A stretch of DNA of 64,000 nt from NCBI RefSeq assembly GCF_022637555.1, contig NZ_CP093342.1, forward strand, positions 2,976,001-3,040,000. Direction: 5' to 3'. The notes beneath the pieces are model-generated. The model searched no databases. It saw only the letters and a list, made by a program, of their open reading frames with translations, and was not told the origin of the DNA. How positions within the stretch are numbered: the first letter of the stretch is position 1; every line of letters starts with the position of its first letter. A program made the position numbers and the translations under genes. This document shows positions 33,885-42,478 of the stretch, one piece after another. This DNA is from Microbacterium sp. H1-D42 (GTDB lineage Bacteria > Actinomycetota > Actinomycetes > Actinomycetales > Microbacteriaceae).

Positions 33885-33933
33885 GATCTTGCTCCTTGCA
33901 TCGGTCTTGCGTGTTGTTCGGGTATCGGGAACA

Positions 33934-36900
33934 TCAGTTGCATGTGTCACCCGTATAGGCGGCGTCCACGCTCTCCGTCACGGTCTCCCCGCCGATGACG
34001 GCCTGAAGCTGCGCGGTGATCATGCCGTCGACGACGGATGCCTTGCGTGTCGAGAACGCATGCGTGCCGTTGGCACCCGGATCGATCGACTCGAGCTTCT
34101 TGCTGCCCAGATCCGACTCGAAGGTCACCGAGACCGGGACGTCCCCGTCGTTGCGCAGCTGTGCCGCCACGGTGGCCTTGTCACGGACGCACTTCACCGT
34201 CGCCGTGAAGGTCACATCGATGGCCGGAGCCGGTGGCGTCACATCGTCTGCCGTCACGATCAGCCAGCTCAGCTGGACGTCGGTGCCTCGGGTGGGGCTG
34301 AGTGCGAAGTCGATGCGACCGTCTTCGCCGACCGCGACGTCCGCGTAGGTCGCGGTCTGGTTCTTCGCGTCGTAGTCGTGATCCGCCTCGACGACAGAGC
34401 CGTTCACCGTGACCTTCGCCCCGCGGTCGTCCCACTGCGCCCACGGGTCGTAGTAGCCGGCGTAGACCGTGTAGTCACCGGGCTCGAGTCCGTCGAAGCG
34501 GTAGGCGAGGTCAGCTCCCTCCTTGGCGTAGCGCAACGTGTGGAACATCGTGTTGCCCTCCGTCGCGACAGCATTCTTGTCTCCGAGGTAGCCCCAGGTC
34601 GCCTGCGTGTCAGCATCGGCACCGTACTTCTGATCGGGAATGCTGTTCAGCAGGGACGCCTGGTCCGATGCCACGTCGACGAGGGCCAGCCAGTCGGCGG
34701 TCTTCTGCCCGCCGGCGTTCACGGCGTAACGCACGTTCTCGGGAACGACGCTGATCGTGCGACTGAAGGTGCGCCCACCGAATTCCGGCATCGTCCCCGT
34801 CGCGACGACGGCACCAGGCACATCGAACGAGCCGCTGAACGTCCAGCTGACGGGTTGCGACATGCTCGTGCCGTTCTGCCGGACCGTGACGTTCGGCACG
34901 TCGAACTTCTCGCCGACCTTCACGCTGGCAGGTACGCCGGAGACGTCCCACGCCGACCACTTGTCGAGATCTCCGACAGTCCACTCGTCGTAGATCTCGA
35001 TCGAGAGGCGGTCACCGCCCTCGCCGAGGTTGATCGGCAGCCAGACCAGCGGCGCATTGCGCAGCGCGTCATCCGATCCGCCGTTCCAGCGGTCACCCAT
35101 GTAGATGTACTTGCCGGCTTCACGGTCGACGGGGATCACCGAACTGGGCTGCGTGTTCCACGAATTCGACTGCGCCCACCACGGGAACGGGTCGCCGTGC
35201 TCTGTCCAGTCGCCCAGAATGTCGGTGGCACTGGCGTACTTTGACGGGTTCGGCGACCAGCCCGTGGTCCCCGACGTGATGAGGAAGTACCGCTCGTCGT
35301 GCTTGAAGATCGCCGGCGACTCCCGCGACCAGCCCACGAAGATGCGGTTGTAGTCGACGCCCTCGACGGCCTCATCGGCCGGCGTGGCGAGGTCGGTGTA
35401 CTCAGCATCCAACTTTGAGATGTACATCGTGGCGTTGTCTTCACTCGAGTAGATGATGTACCCGGTGCCGTCATCGTCGACGAAGAGGTTCATATCGCGA
35501 GCCATGCCAGGTACGCCCCATCCCTCGTCGGAATGATGCAGGTTGTAACTGTCGATGTAGCGGAACGGGCCGACCGGCGAGTCCGAGATCGCGACGCCGG
35601 CCTTCGCCTTGGCGTACTGGGCGCTCGAGCTCTCACTGGGTCCATCCATGTGGGCCCACATGACCCATTTGCCGGTCGCCTCGTTGTGGATCACCTTCGG
35701 CCGCTCGATGATGGGCGGAGTCACACCCGAGACGGGCACCGTTCCCAGATCGCGATACACGGCGTCCTTCTGCTGCTGCGTGTAGTCGCCGTACAGCGCA
35801 TCGAAGTACGGTTCATCGAACTGCGCCTTCGAAGCGAGCGAGCGCAGTGCCAGCCCCTCGTCGGTCCAGTTGTACAGGTCGTACGAGCTGTACACGTGCA
35901 CCCCCGGAGCGGAGTGGTAGCCGTTGGTGCGGTCCTCGCCGTAGAGGTAGTAGATCGTCTTGCCCTCATCGTCTGTTGAGGGCAAGACCTGCCCGCCGTG
36001 CGCCTGGATCACCTTGCCGTTGTCATCCAGCCAGGCGTCGCCCGGGTTGAAGCTCGTGTACGTCGGCCCGACCCTGGCGTCGGACGCCACGATCCGGAAC
36101 TGCTGGTTCGCTCCGGCGTTCGAGGTCCACACGCCCACCTTCGCGCCGACCGACGTCGACTGGTCACTGACGTCGAGCACTCGGTCCCTGGCGGCGCTCA
36201 GCAGGCTGAACGTGCTCCCGTTCGTGGAGTTCATCATCCACTGCACGGACTCGTCATCGGCTGCCTCCTCCGGACTCACGGCGCGCAGAGTCGTCTTGTC
36301 GCCGTCCACGGCGAGCGCGCGGCCGTCTGCCAGCCGCAGCACGAACCGGTCGCGCGCGGTGCCGTCTCCCTCGGTGACTCTGGTGGCCGTCCACAGCTGC
36401 GTGGCATCGGCATCGGATGCCGCGGCATCTCCCAGCGCTGCGCCCGCGCTCGTTCCGGCGAGGGGCTTCGTACTCTGCGAACCGATGAGTCGGAACGTCT
36501 CTCCGTCACGGATGGCCGGTGCGTCCGCGGCTGCGCCACTGACGCCGGTGACGACGAACGTCGTGACCGAGCGCGCCGGGACGGTCAGCACGGCCGACTT
36601 GGTCACGGGGTCGACCTTCACGGAGGTGCCTGCGACCAGCGCGTCGGACGACGGGTCAGCAGCGGGGGACTCGGTCGTGACGACCGGCGTCACTGTGGCA
36701 TCCGCTGCGATGTCTGCGAAGCGTGACAGGTCGACGCGCACAGTCCTGCCACTGTCGCCGTGGTTCGCGTGCACGAGCACCGCGCCGGTGCCGTCGGCCT
36801 TCACCGCGCTCGTCGTGCGGGAGTCGTTCGTCGGCACGATCCGATCGCCGGGCTCGATGTAGTGCGTGAAGTTGCGGATCGTGTCGAACTTCGTGTTGGT

Positions 36901-38205
36901 GAGCACCTTGCACGAGGGATCCGCGTCACCGTCGGCGATGCGGCGCTCCGAATCACCGTCGGCATTGCAGTCGAAGTCCACGAAGATCGATCCCCAGTTC
37001 TGGTTCTCCGTCTTCTGCATGTTGTAGAGGTCCTCGAGCGGCTGCCAGAGCACCCACGCCGACGGGTCGAGCTCGCGCAGGTCATCCGTGATGCGCTCGG
37101 CGACGCCGAGCCCGTTCGAGATCGATGCGGGGTTCCAGCCCCCACCCCAGTTGCCCTCGACCTCACTCATCCACAGCGGCTTGTCGGCGGACTTCGCCAC
37201 GTCGCGTGCACGCAGACGGTCTCCGGTGCCGTAGGTGTGCACGTTCAGCTGGGCCACGGCCTGCTTGGCCTCAGCCGTCCAGCCCTCCCAGTCGGTGATG
37301 AACCGGCCGGGGTTGGTCTCGTCCGGCCCCGAGAGGGCCGCCTTCGTCGTCGTGCCGTCCTCGGCTAGCTCTGCGGCGAGTGCAGTCAGCACCTCGGCCT
37401 GACGCTGCGGTCCGACGTGCGCACCCTCTTGGCGACCGCCGGTCGGCTTGCCTGCACCGTCGAGCTCGGTGCCCCAGTAGTTCGTGTTGGGTTCGTTGAG
37501 CGGGTCGATCGTGTCGAACGAGATTCCGTGGTTGTCTTCCACACGCTCCACGACGGTCTTGAGGTAGGTGGCGAACTTGTCGATCGCCTCGGGCTTGATC
37601 TGCTCGGCGTTCGAGTCGAAGCCGCCCGAGGTGTAGCCGCTCTCGGTCATGAAGTAGGGCGGGGAGTTGCTGAACGCCTCCCACGTCGTGACCTGATCCT
37701 TGATCGCATCGACCCAGGCGAGCTGCGCGGCGTCGGCGGTGAAATCGTAGTCGGATGCTGTTTCGCCGGTCCATGATGCGAGGTAGCGATCGCGGTCGTC
37801 GTAGTTCGAGCTGATCGCGCCGGCATCATCGCTCAGCGGCGCCTCGGCATTCCACCAGCCGGGCACGGCGCCGCCGGGACGCAGGTAGTCGGCGACGCCG
37901 CTCGCGTTGCCGCCGCCGATGTTGTAGCGGGCGATGTTGAGGTTCAGGCCTTCATCGCCGAAGACCTTGTCGATCAGCGCGTTGCGCAGTTCATCGGGGT
38001 AGCCCCCGGTGGCATTCGCCATCCAGACCAGACTGGTGCCCCAGCCTTCGAAGGCCGGACCGGTGACGGCCGGATTGGGAGTGAGCACAGCGTCTGGCTC
38101 GGCGGCTGTGGCTGCCGTCGGTGCGACTTGCAGTGCGCCGGCGGCGATTATCGCGGCGGTGGCGCCCGTGATCCATCGGTTGGCACGCCATCGTGAAGAG
38201 ATCAT
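33934..38205 (-). CDS. Secreted bimodular galactanase: GH30 + ricin-type lectin + GH43 (subfamily 24-like)
   Basis: A 1423-aa exported enzyme. A signal peptide (about 1-35) precedes a GH30 beta-1,6-galactanase-like domain (about 40-555; acid/base Glu238 in DPLNEPN, nucleophile probably Glu348 in WMSEVEG). A ricin-type beta-trefoil region (about 567-706) follows, then a GH43 exo-beta-1,3-galactanase-like domain (about 712-1075; RDMNLFVDDDGTGY, Glu962 in RESPAIF, Gln1019 in NTQPSSVIP). A bacterial Ig-like segment (about 1085-1160), a malectin/CBM-like region (about 1165-1330) and a Cys-containing C-terminal domain complete it. Together the two catalytic domains would attack side chains and backbone of type II arabinogalactan. 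ATG 38205 follows GGAAAG. Confidence 0.85.
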   Translation of the reverse strand: MISSRWRANRWITGATAAIIAAGALQVAPTAATAAEPDAVLTPNPAVTGPAFEGWGTSLVWMANATGGYPDELRNALIDKVFGDEGLNLNIARYNIGGGNASGVADYLRPGGAVPGWWNAEAPLSDDAGAISSNYDDRDRYLASWTGETASDYDFTADAAQLAWVDAIKDQVTTWEAFSNSPPYFMTESGYTSGGFDSNAEQIKPEAIDKFATYLKTVVERVEDNHGISFDTIDPLNEPNTNYWGTELDGAGKPTGGRQEGAHVGPQRQAEVLTALAAELAEDGTTTKAALSGPDETNPGRFITDWEGWTAEAKQAVAQLNVHTYGTGDRLRARDVAKSADKPLWMSEVEGNWGGGWNPASISNGLGVAERITDDLRELDPSAWVLWQPLEDLYNMQKTENQNWGSIFVDFDCNADGDSERRIADGDADPSCKVLTNTKFDTIRNFTHYIEPGDRIVPTNDSRTTSAVKADGTGAVLVHANHGDSGRTVRVDLSRFADIAADATVTPVVTTESPAADPSSDALVAGTSVKVDPVTKSAVLTVPARSVTTFVVTGVSGAAADAPAIRDGETFRLIGSQSTKPLAGTSAGAALGDAAASDADATQLWTATRVTEGDGTARDRFVLRLADGRALAVDGDKTTLRAVSPEEAADDESVQWMMNSTNGSTFSLLSAARDRVLDVSDQSTSVGAKVGVWTSNAGANQQFRIVASDARVGPTYTSFNPGDAWLDDNGKVIQAHGGQVLPSTDDEGKTIYYLYGEDRTNGYHSAPGVHVYSSYDLYNWTDEGLALRSLASKAQFDEPYFDALYGDYTQQQKDAVYRDLGTVPVSGVTPPIIERPKVIHNEATGKWVMWAHMDGPSESSSAQYAKAKAGVAISDSPVGPFRYIDSYNLHHSDEGWGVPGMARDMNLFVDDDGTGYIIYSSEDNATMYISKLDAEYTDLATPADEAVEGVDYNRIFVGWSRESPAIFKHDERYFLITSGTTGWSPNPSKYASATDILGDWTEHGDPFPWWAQSNSWNTQPSSVIPVDREAGKYIYMGDRWNGGSDDALRNAPLVWLPINLGEGGDRLSIEIYDEWTVGDLDKWSAWDVSGVPASVKVGEKFDVPNVTVRQNGTSMSQPVSWTFSGSFDVPGAVVATGTMPEFGGRTFSRTISVVPENVRYAVNAGGQKTADWLALVDVASDQASLLNSIPDQKYGADADTQATWGYLGDKNAVATEGNTMFHTLRYAKEGADLAYRFDGLEPGDYTVYAGYYDPWAQWDDRGAKVTVNGSVVEADHDYDAKNQTATYADVAVGEDGRIDFALSPTRGTDVQLSWLIVTADDVTPPAPAIDVTFTATVKCVRDKATVAAQLRNDGDVPVSVTFESDLGSKKLESIDPGANGTHAFSTRKASVVDGMITAQLQAVIGGETVTESVDAAYTGDTCN

Positions 38206-38261
38206 GATCTTTCCAATCGGGAGATGCGGATTCGGTTTGGGATGGGATGGTGAGGTCGACG

Positions 38262-41168
38262 TCACAGCGCCTCGATGCGCCACAGCTGGCTGGTGCTGGC
38301 GTCGTCGATGGTCTTCTGCACGAGCTTGGCGCCGTCGACGCTCGACCCGGCTTCGACGTCGAGGCAGAGACCGCTCGCGACGTTCACCAGACGGTGCGCT
38401 CCGTCGCCGCTGGGCTCCGCACGCCACCACTGGTTGGGGCTGAAGCCGTCGCTCCACTGATCGAGCCGCTTTCCGTCCACCATCGAGGTGGCGGGATTGT
38501 CGAGCACCTTCCCGCTGCCGACATTCGCCAGGCGGAAGGAGCCGTCATAGCCTGGCAGCAGGCGCCACTTCTGGTTTCCCGCGCCGGACCACGGCCACTG
38601 GATCACGGCGGCGCCGTCCCACCATGCGGCACCGTCGACGTCCATCACATCGCCGCTGTTGACGTTCACGAGGCGAGCGAGGGTGGGAAGCATCTCATAG
38701 GTGACGGTCACTCTGGTTCCGGCGCTCATGCTCAGCACGCTCGCGTGATCACCCAGTGGCGAGTCACTGACGGGTGCGCCGTCCACCGTCATGGTCACGA
38801 TCCCGCGGCGGCAGATCACCGTGAGATCCTGCTCGATGTCAGATGCGAAGACCGCCGTGGCGCTGCGTGCGCGCAGATCCCACGAGAGCTTCTCGACGAG
38901 CACGCGGTTGCGTCCGCGCACCTTCTCGATGGATCCGTGCGTGAACTCGGTGGGCAGCGCCGGCAGCAGTTCGAGCAGTCCAGGGCGCGAGTAGACGAGC
39001 GCCTCAGCCAGGATGCCGGGGATCGCGTTGGCGGCATCGGCGTTGTAGAGGTGTCGGCCGGGGTTGTGCGACGTCATCATCGAGCGCCACACCATGTCGT
39101 TGCAGAGCACCTTGCGCAGATTCGCGCTGACTCCCACACCGTCTTTCAGACGGGCCGCGGCGAGCGCGCGATGCAGCGAACCGTGCGCCGACGTGTTCTC
39201 ATCGCCGCGCTTGAGCAGCGCGTGACGCGAGGCGTGCACCAGGTCGGCGCGGTCCTCGGGGTTCACCTCGTGCAGCGGCCACGCACCGTACAGGTGCTGG
39301 ACGTGTCGATGGTTGTACCGATCGTTCAGCCCTGGCCAGGACCACTCGGCGAGGTCGTGGCTGGAGTTCACGCGGTACTCGGGAAGCTCATCGAGCAGCG
39401 CAGACCAGCGTGCCACGCCCTCCCCGGCGCCCTGCTCCACTCCGAGGGTGTCTGCCGCTTCGATCGCCGACTGGAGAGCGTGCCTGCCTGCCATGATGTC
39501 GCCGGTGGCGTTGATCGAGAGCATCTGTCCGGTGTTCGATGGCGAGTTCTCCATCGAGAAGGACGGGACGAACACGCGCTTGCCGTCACTGTCGGTGCGC
39601 GTGAGGAAGTCCTCGTAGAACAGTGCGAGCTCCATCAGCACGGGGGCAAGACGCTCGCGGTAGAACGTCTGGTCGCCGGAGACCTGGACGTACTCGATCA
39701 GCGGATACAGCAGCCAGTCGGCGCCACCGGTCCAGCACTGGCCAGGGAAGCTGCCGCTGTTGAAATGCAGCATGTAACCGGACTCGCCGTCCGTCCGCGA
39801 TGGCGCGAGGAAGCCGCGTGCACCGTAGATGTTGCGGGCGTTCACGCGCCAGTGCTCGAGCTGTCCGAAGATCAGGTTGAAGTAGCCCTCGATGGAGTCG
39901 CCATGATCGAGGATGTTGGCCCCCGCGATCTGAAGATTCACGTTCGCGTCGGTGGTGAAGTCGTCTGCCCACGCCGCATCCCAGCTGCCCGCCCACAGCG
40001 CCGTCAGACGCGGTGGGAGCACGCCGCTCGAGCTGGCGAAGAAGTACCGGCCGGAATCGAACATGCGCTCCAGCAGCGCCAGGTCGAGCGCACCTCGGTG
40101 GTCGTTCTGGCGGGCGATGAGCTGTCCCGCCGTCAGGGCGCGATCGGCCTCCGGCACCCCGAGTCGCACCCTCGACTGTCCGAAACGGGCCGCATGCTGC
40201 GGAGTGTGCTTGCGCAGCAGCGCGTCATAGTCGGGAAGAACCTCGCCGAGCGCCGAGTGCACAGGATTCGCATCCCAGCCGTTCGCGTCCTCATGGCGCG
40301 CGAGGCGCGTGAGAAGCGTGACCTTCGTCGCTTTCCGGATGACGAGCGCGTTGCCCTGAGCGCTGATCGAGGCGCCGGATCCGGCGATCACAGCGCGCGT
40401 GACGCCCTCGAAGCCGAACGCCCCCTTTCCTGCCTGGTACGTTCCCCGCAGACCGAGGTAGCCGTTGCGTCCGCTGGTCTTGGCTTCACGGACGTATCCG
40501 ATGGTGTCCGGAGCGGCCTCCAGATCGGTGTCGATGTCGATCGTCGTGTCGATGCGCGCGCCGGCCGGAGCGCTCAGTTCGTGCACGATCACCTGGCTGG
40601 CTCGCGACACGAAAGCCCGGCGACGCCACACGCCTTCAGGCGTGCTCCACGTGTGCACCACCTCGCCGGTCTCGTAGTCCGTCGAACGGGCGTAGTCGCC
40701 CGCGCCGACCATCGCCGGAGTGTCGATCCGCAACTCGTACGCAGGGTGGAAACTCTGCGTCCAGTGCAATTCCCACCCGTCGGCGAAGGTCGAGGCAGCC
40801 CCCCAGTAGTCTCCGGACAGGGCACGGTCCTGCGCCGCACTGAGACGGTGGGATATGACAGGTGGTTGGAGCTCACGGGTGCCGTTGGGGCGCACGAAAC
40901 GGTGGTGGTTCAGCACGACCCTCTCGAGTTCGGGCTTGCCGTGGAACACTGCACCCATTTCACCGTTCCCGGATACGAACCCGTCGGTCCAGTCGACAGC
41001 CGGAGTCGTGTCGACGACGCCGACTGCGGGCGCGCTGAGCCCCGAGACGGAAGCGCGCGCGGAGAATGCGGAGGCTGAGCCCGACGGCAGCATGACAGCA
41101 CCGACTCCGACTGCTGTGGCGCCGAAGAATCCACGCCGACTCATCCTGAGGTTCTCGAAGAGGTTCAC
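38262..41168 (-). CDS. Tat-exported GH95-family glycoside hydrolase with ricin-type lectin domain
   Basis: A 968-aa exported enzyme. The twin-arginine signal is SRRGFFG at residues 10-16, followed by a hydrophobic stretch. The GH95-type catalytic region spans about 45-740: SGNGEMGAVFHGKPELERVVLNH, then PPRLTALWAGSWDAAWADDFTTDANVNLQ, then SMENSPSN with the likely acid Glu. A C-terminal ricin B lectin domain (about 830-966) shows repeated QW motifs. GH95 members are alpha-L-fucosidases or alpha-L-galactosidases, and terminal fucose is known on arabinogalactans. GTG 41168 is chosen for its GGAG five bases upstream; ATG 41144 is the alternative. It is the first gene of the four-gene surface operon. 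Confidence 0.82.
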   Translation of the reverse strand: MNLFENLRMSRRGFFGATAVGVGAVMLPSGSASAFSARASVSGLSAPAVGVVDTTPAVDWTDGFVSGNGEMGAVFHGKPELERVVLNHHRFVRPNGTRELQPPVISHRLSAAQDRALSGDYWGAASTFADGWELHWTQSFHPAYELRIDTPAMVGAGDYARSTDYETGEVVHTWSTPEGVWRRRAFVSRASQVIVHELSAPAGARIDTTIDIDTDLEAAPDTIGYVREAKTSGRNGYLGLRGTYQAGKGAFGFEGVTRAVIAGSGASISAQGNALVIRKATKVTLLTRLARHEDANGWDANPVHSALGEVLPDYDALLRKHTPQHAARFGQSRVRLGVPEADRALTAGQLIARQNDHRGALDLALLERMFDSGRYFFASSSGVLPPRLTALWAGSWDAAWADDFTTDANVNLQIAGANILDHGDSIEGYFNLIFGQLEHWRVNARNIYGARGFLAPSRTDGESGYMLHFNSGSFPGQCWTGGADWLLYPLIEYVQVSGDQTFYRERLAPVLMELALFYEDFLTRTDSDGKRVFVPSFSMENSPSNTGQMLSINATGDIMAGRHALQSAIEAADTLGVEQGAGEGVARWSALLDELPEYRVNSSHDLAEWSWPGLNDRYNHRHVQHLYGAWPLHEVNPEDRADLVHASRHALLKRGDENTSAHGSLHRALAAARLKDGVGVSANLRKVLCNDMVWRSMMTSHNPGRHLYNADAANAIPGILAEALVYSRPGLLELLPALPTEFTHGSIEKVRGRNRVLVEKLSWDLRARSATAVFASDIEQDLTVICRRGIVTMTVDGAPVSDSPLGDHASVLSMSAGTRVTVTYEMLPTLARLVNVNSGDVMDVDGAAWWDGAAVIQWPWSGAGNQKWRLLPGYDGSFRLANVGSGKVLDNPATSMVDGKRLDQWSDGFSPNQWWRAEPSGDGAHRLVNVASGLCLDVEAGSSVDGAKLVQKTIDDASTSQLWRIEAL

Positions 41169-41250
41169 ACTCACTCCATGTCTGTCCGTGGGACTCGCGG
41201 GATGATCACGTGCGCTTCGAGTCCCCATCGACCAGCGCATGCACGTCATG

Positions 41251-41264
41251 TGTTGACGTCAACT
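41251..41264. promoter_or_regulatory. LacI operator B1
   Basis: TGTTGACGTCAACT contains the perfect 12-bp palindrome GTTGACGTCAAC (41252-41263) and fits TGTnnACGTnnACA except for the last base. It lies about 85 bp upstream of the GH95 start. Confidence 0.78.
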
Positions 41265-41266
41265 TC

Positions 41267-41280
41267 TGTGAACGTCAACA
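41267..41280. promoter_or_regulatory. LacI operator B2
   Basis: TGTGAACGTCAACA matches TGTnnACGTnnACA fully. Its centre is 16 bp from that of B1. Confidence 0.75.
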
Positions 41281-41354
41281 TAACCCGCTCCGAGAGAGCG
41301 AGTCAAGGCCTGATCTGGGATATTTCTGAGCGCAGGGCACTCTCGGCCGGGCAC

Positions 41355-41398
41355 GCCGAATCCACCGAGGCGACATGGTGCACCCCGGTGGATTCGGC
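41355..41398 (-). terminator. Terminator after the AraH-like permease gene
   Basis: GCCGAATCCACCG (41355-41367) pairs perfectly with CGGTGGATTCGGC (41386-41398). The 18-base loop contains the smaller palindrome GGTGCACC. It begins 17 bases past the permease stop and isolates the importer operon from the GH95 promoter. Confidence 0.8.
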
Positions 41399-41414
41399 TT
41401 TCAGGTGGCTCTGT

Positions 41415-42452
41415 TCAGCCTGGGATTCCGATCCGCCGCTCCCCCGAGCGCAGCTGCTGGATGACGACCGCCGCGACGAGCAGCACACCCTGTGCGACGT
41501 TCTGCCAGAACGAGTTCACGCCCAACAGGGTCATGCCGTTGGTCAGCACGCCGAGCAGGATGACCGCGAGGATGGCACCGGCGATCGTGCCCTTGCCGCC
41601 CTTGAGTGCGGCACCACCGAGCGCGGCAGCGGTGATGGCCTGCAGCTCAAGACCCTCAGAGCCCGAGATGGGCTGCCCTGACCCCGTGCGCGCGGTGATC
41701 AGGATGCCGGCGATCGCCGCCACGGCCCCCGTCACCATGTACACGCCGAGGATATAGCGGTTGATGTTGATGCCGGCCAGGCGCGAGGCGATGTTATTGC
41801 CGCCGACGGCGTAGATGTTGCGACCGATCGAGGTGTACCGCAACACGATGTGCGCCAGCAGCGCCACCACGATGAGCACCATGATCAGGGTCGGGATACC
41901 CCCGATGCCGCCGCGTGCGAGGAACACGAAGAATGGGTCGGCGCCGGTGTAACCCTGCGCACGCCCATCGGAGATCAGTTGGGCGATGCCCTTGAACGCG
42001 GCGAGGGTCGCGAGGGTGGCGATCACCGGGTTCACTCGGCCGAAGACGACGATCATGCCGTTGACGAGGCCGCACAGCACGCCGATCGCGATCGCCCCGA
42101 TCACGCCGATCGCGGCGGAGCTGGTGGAGGTGAAGATCATCGCCGAGGTCACCGAGGTGAGCCCCGCGACGGAGCCGACCGAGATGTCCAGCGCACCCAG
42201 GATGATGACGAGGGTCTGCACCACGGCCAGCAGACCCATGATCGATATCGCCGTGCCGATGACCCGCAGGTTCGCCACCGTGAAGAACAGCGGGTTCTGC
42301 AACCCGATGATCAGCACCACCGCGATGATCGCGACGATGAGCGAGATGTTCTGTGCTCCGATGGCGGAGATGACTCGGCGCAGCGCCGACGGCCGCTTCT
42401 CGGCAGCCTGCGTCGGTTCGATCGACGGCGCCGCCTGTACGGTGCTGGTCAC
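41415..42452 (-). CDS. Monosaccharide ABC transporter permease (AraH/RbsC-like)
   Basis: A 345-aa permease with about nine hydrophobic segments and the RbsC-family signatures GALDISVGSVAGLTSV and ALGGAALKGGKGTIAGAILAVILLG. A GTG start at 42452 is chosen because AAAGGAAAC lies seven bases upstream; the reading frame open further upstream overlaps the ATPase gene and is not coding. It forms a CUT2-family importer with the ATPase and AraF-like binding protein, presumably for L-arabinose. Confidence 0.88.
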   Translation of the reverse strand: MTSTVQAAPSIEPTQAAEKRPSALRRVISAIGAQNISLIVAIIAVVLIIGLQNPLFFTVANLRVIGTAISIMGLLAVVQTLVIILGALDISVGSVAGLTSVTSAMIFTSTSSAAIGVIGAIAIGVLCGLVNGMIVVFGRVNPVIATLATLAAFKGIAQLISDGRAQGYTGADPFFVFLARGGIGGIPTLIMVLIVVALLAHIVLRYTSIGRNIYAVGGNNIASRLAGININRYILGVYMVTGAVAAIAGILITARTGSGQPISGSEGLELQAITAAALGGAALKGGKGTIAGAILAVILLGVLTNGMTLLGVNSFWQNVAQGVLLVAAVVIQQLRSGERRIGIPG

Positions 42453-42478
42453 GTTGGTTTCCTTTCGCTGGATGATGC

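Noticed and set aside
38247..41078. 943-codon open frame on the plus strand
   Set aside because: Shadow of the GH95 gene in a GC-rich region; no motif, no start signal, low-complexity composition.
41355..41398. Long inverted repeat considered as a further LacI operator or mobile-element end
   Set aside because: It has no TGTnnACGTnnACA core, sits just after a stop codon, and forms a 13-bp stem typical of a terminator; no transposase is near.
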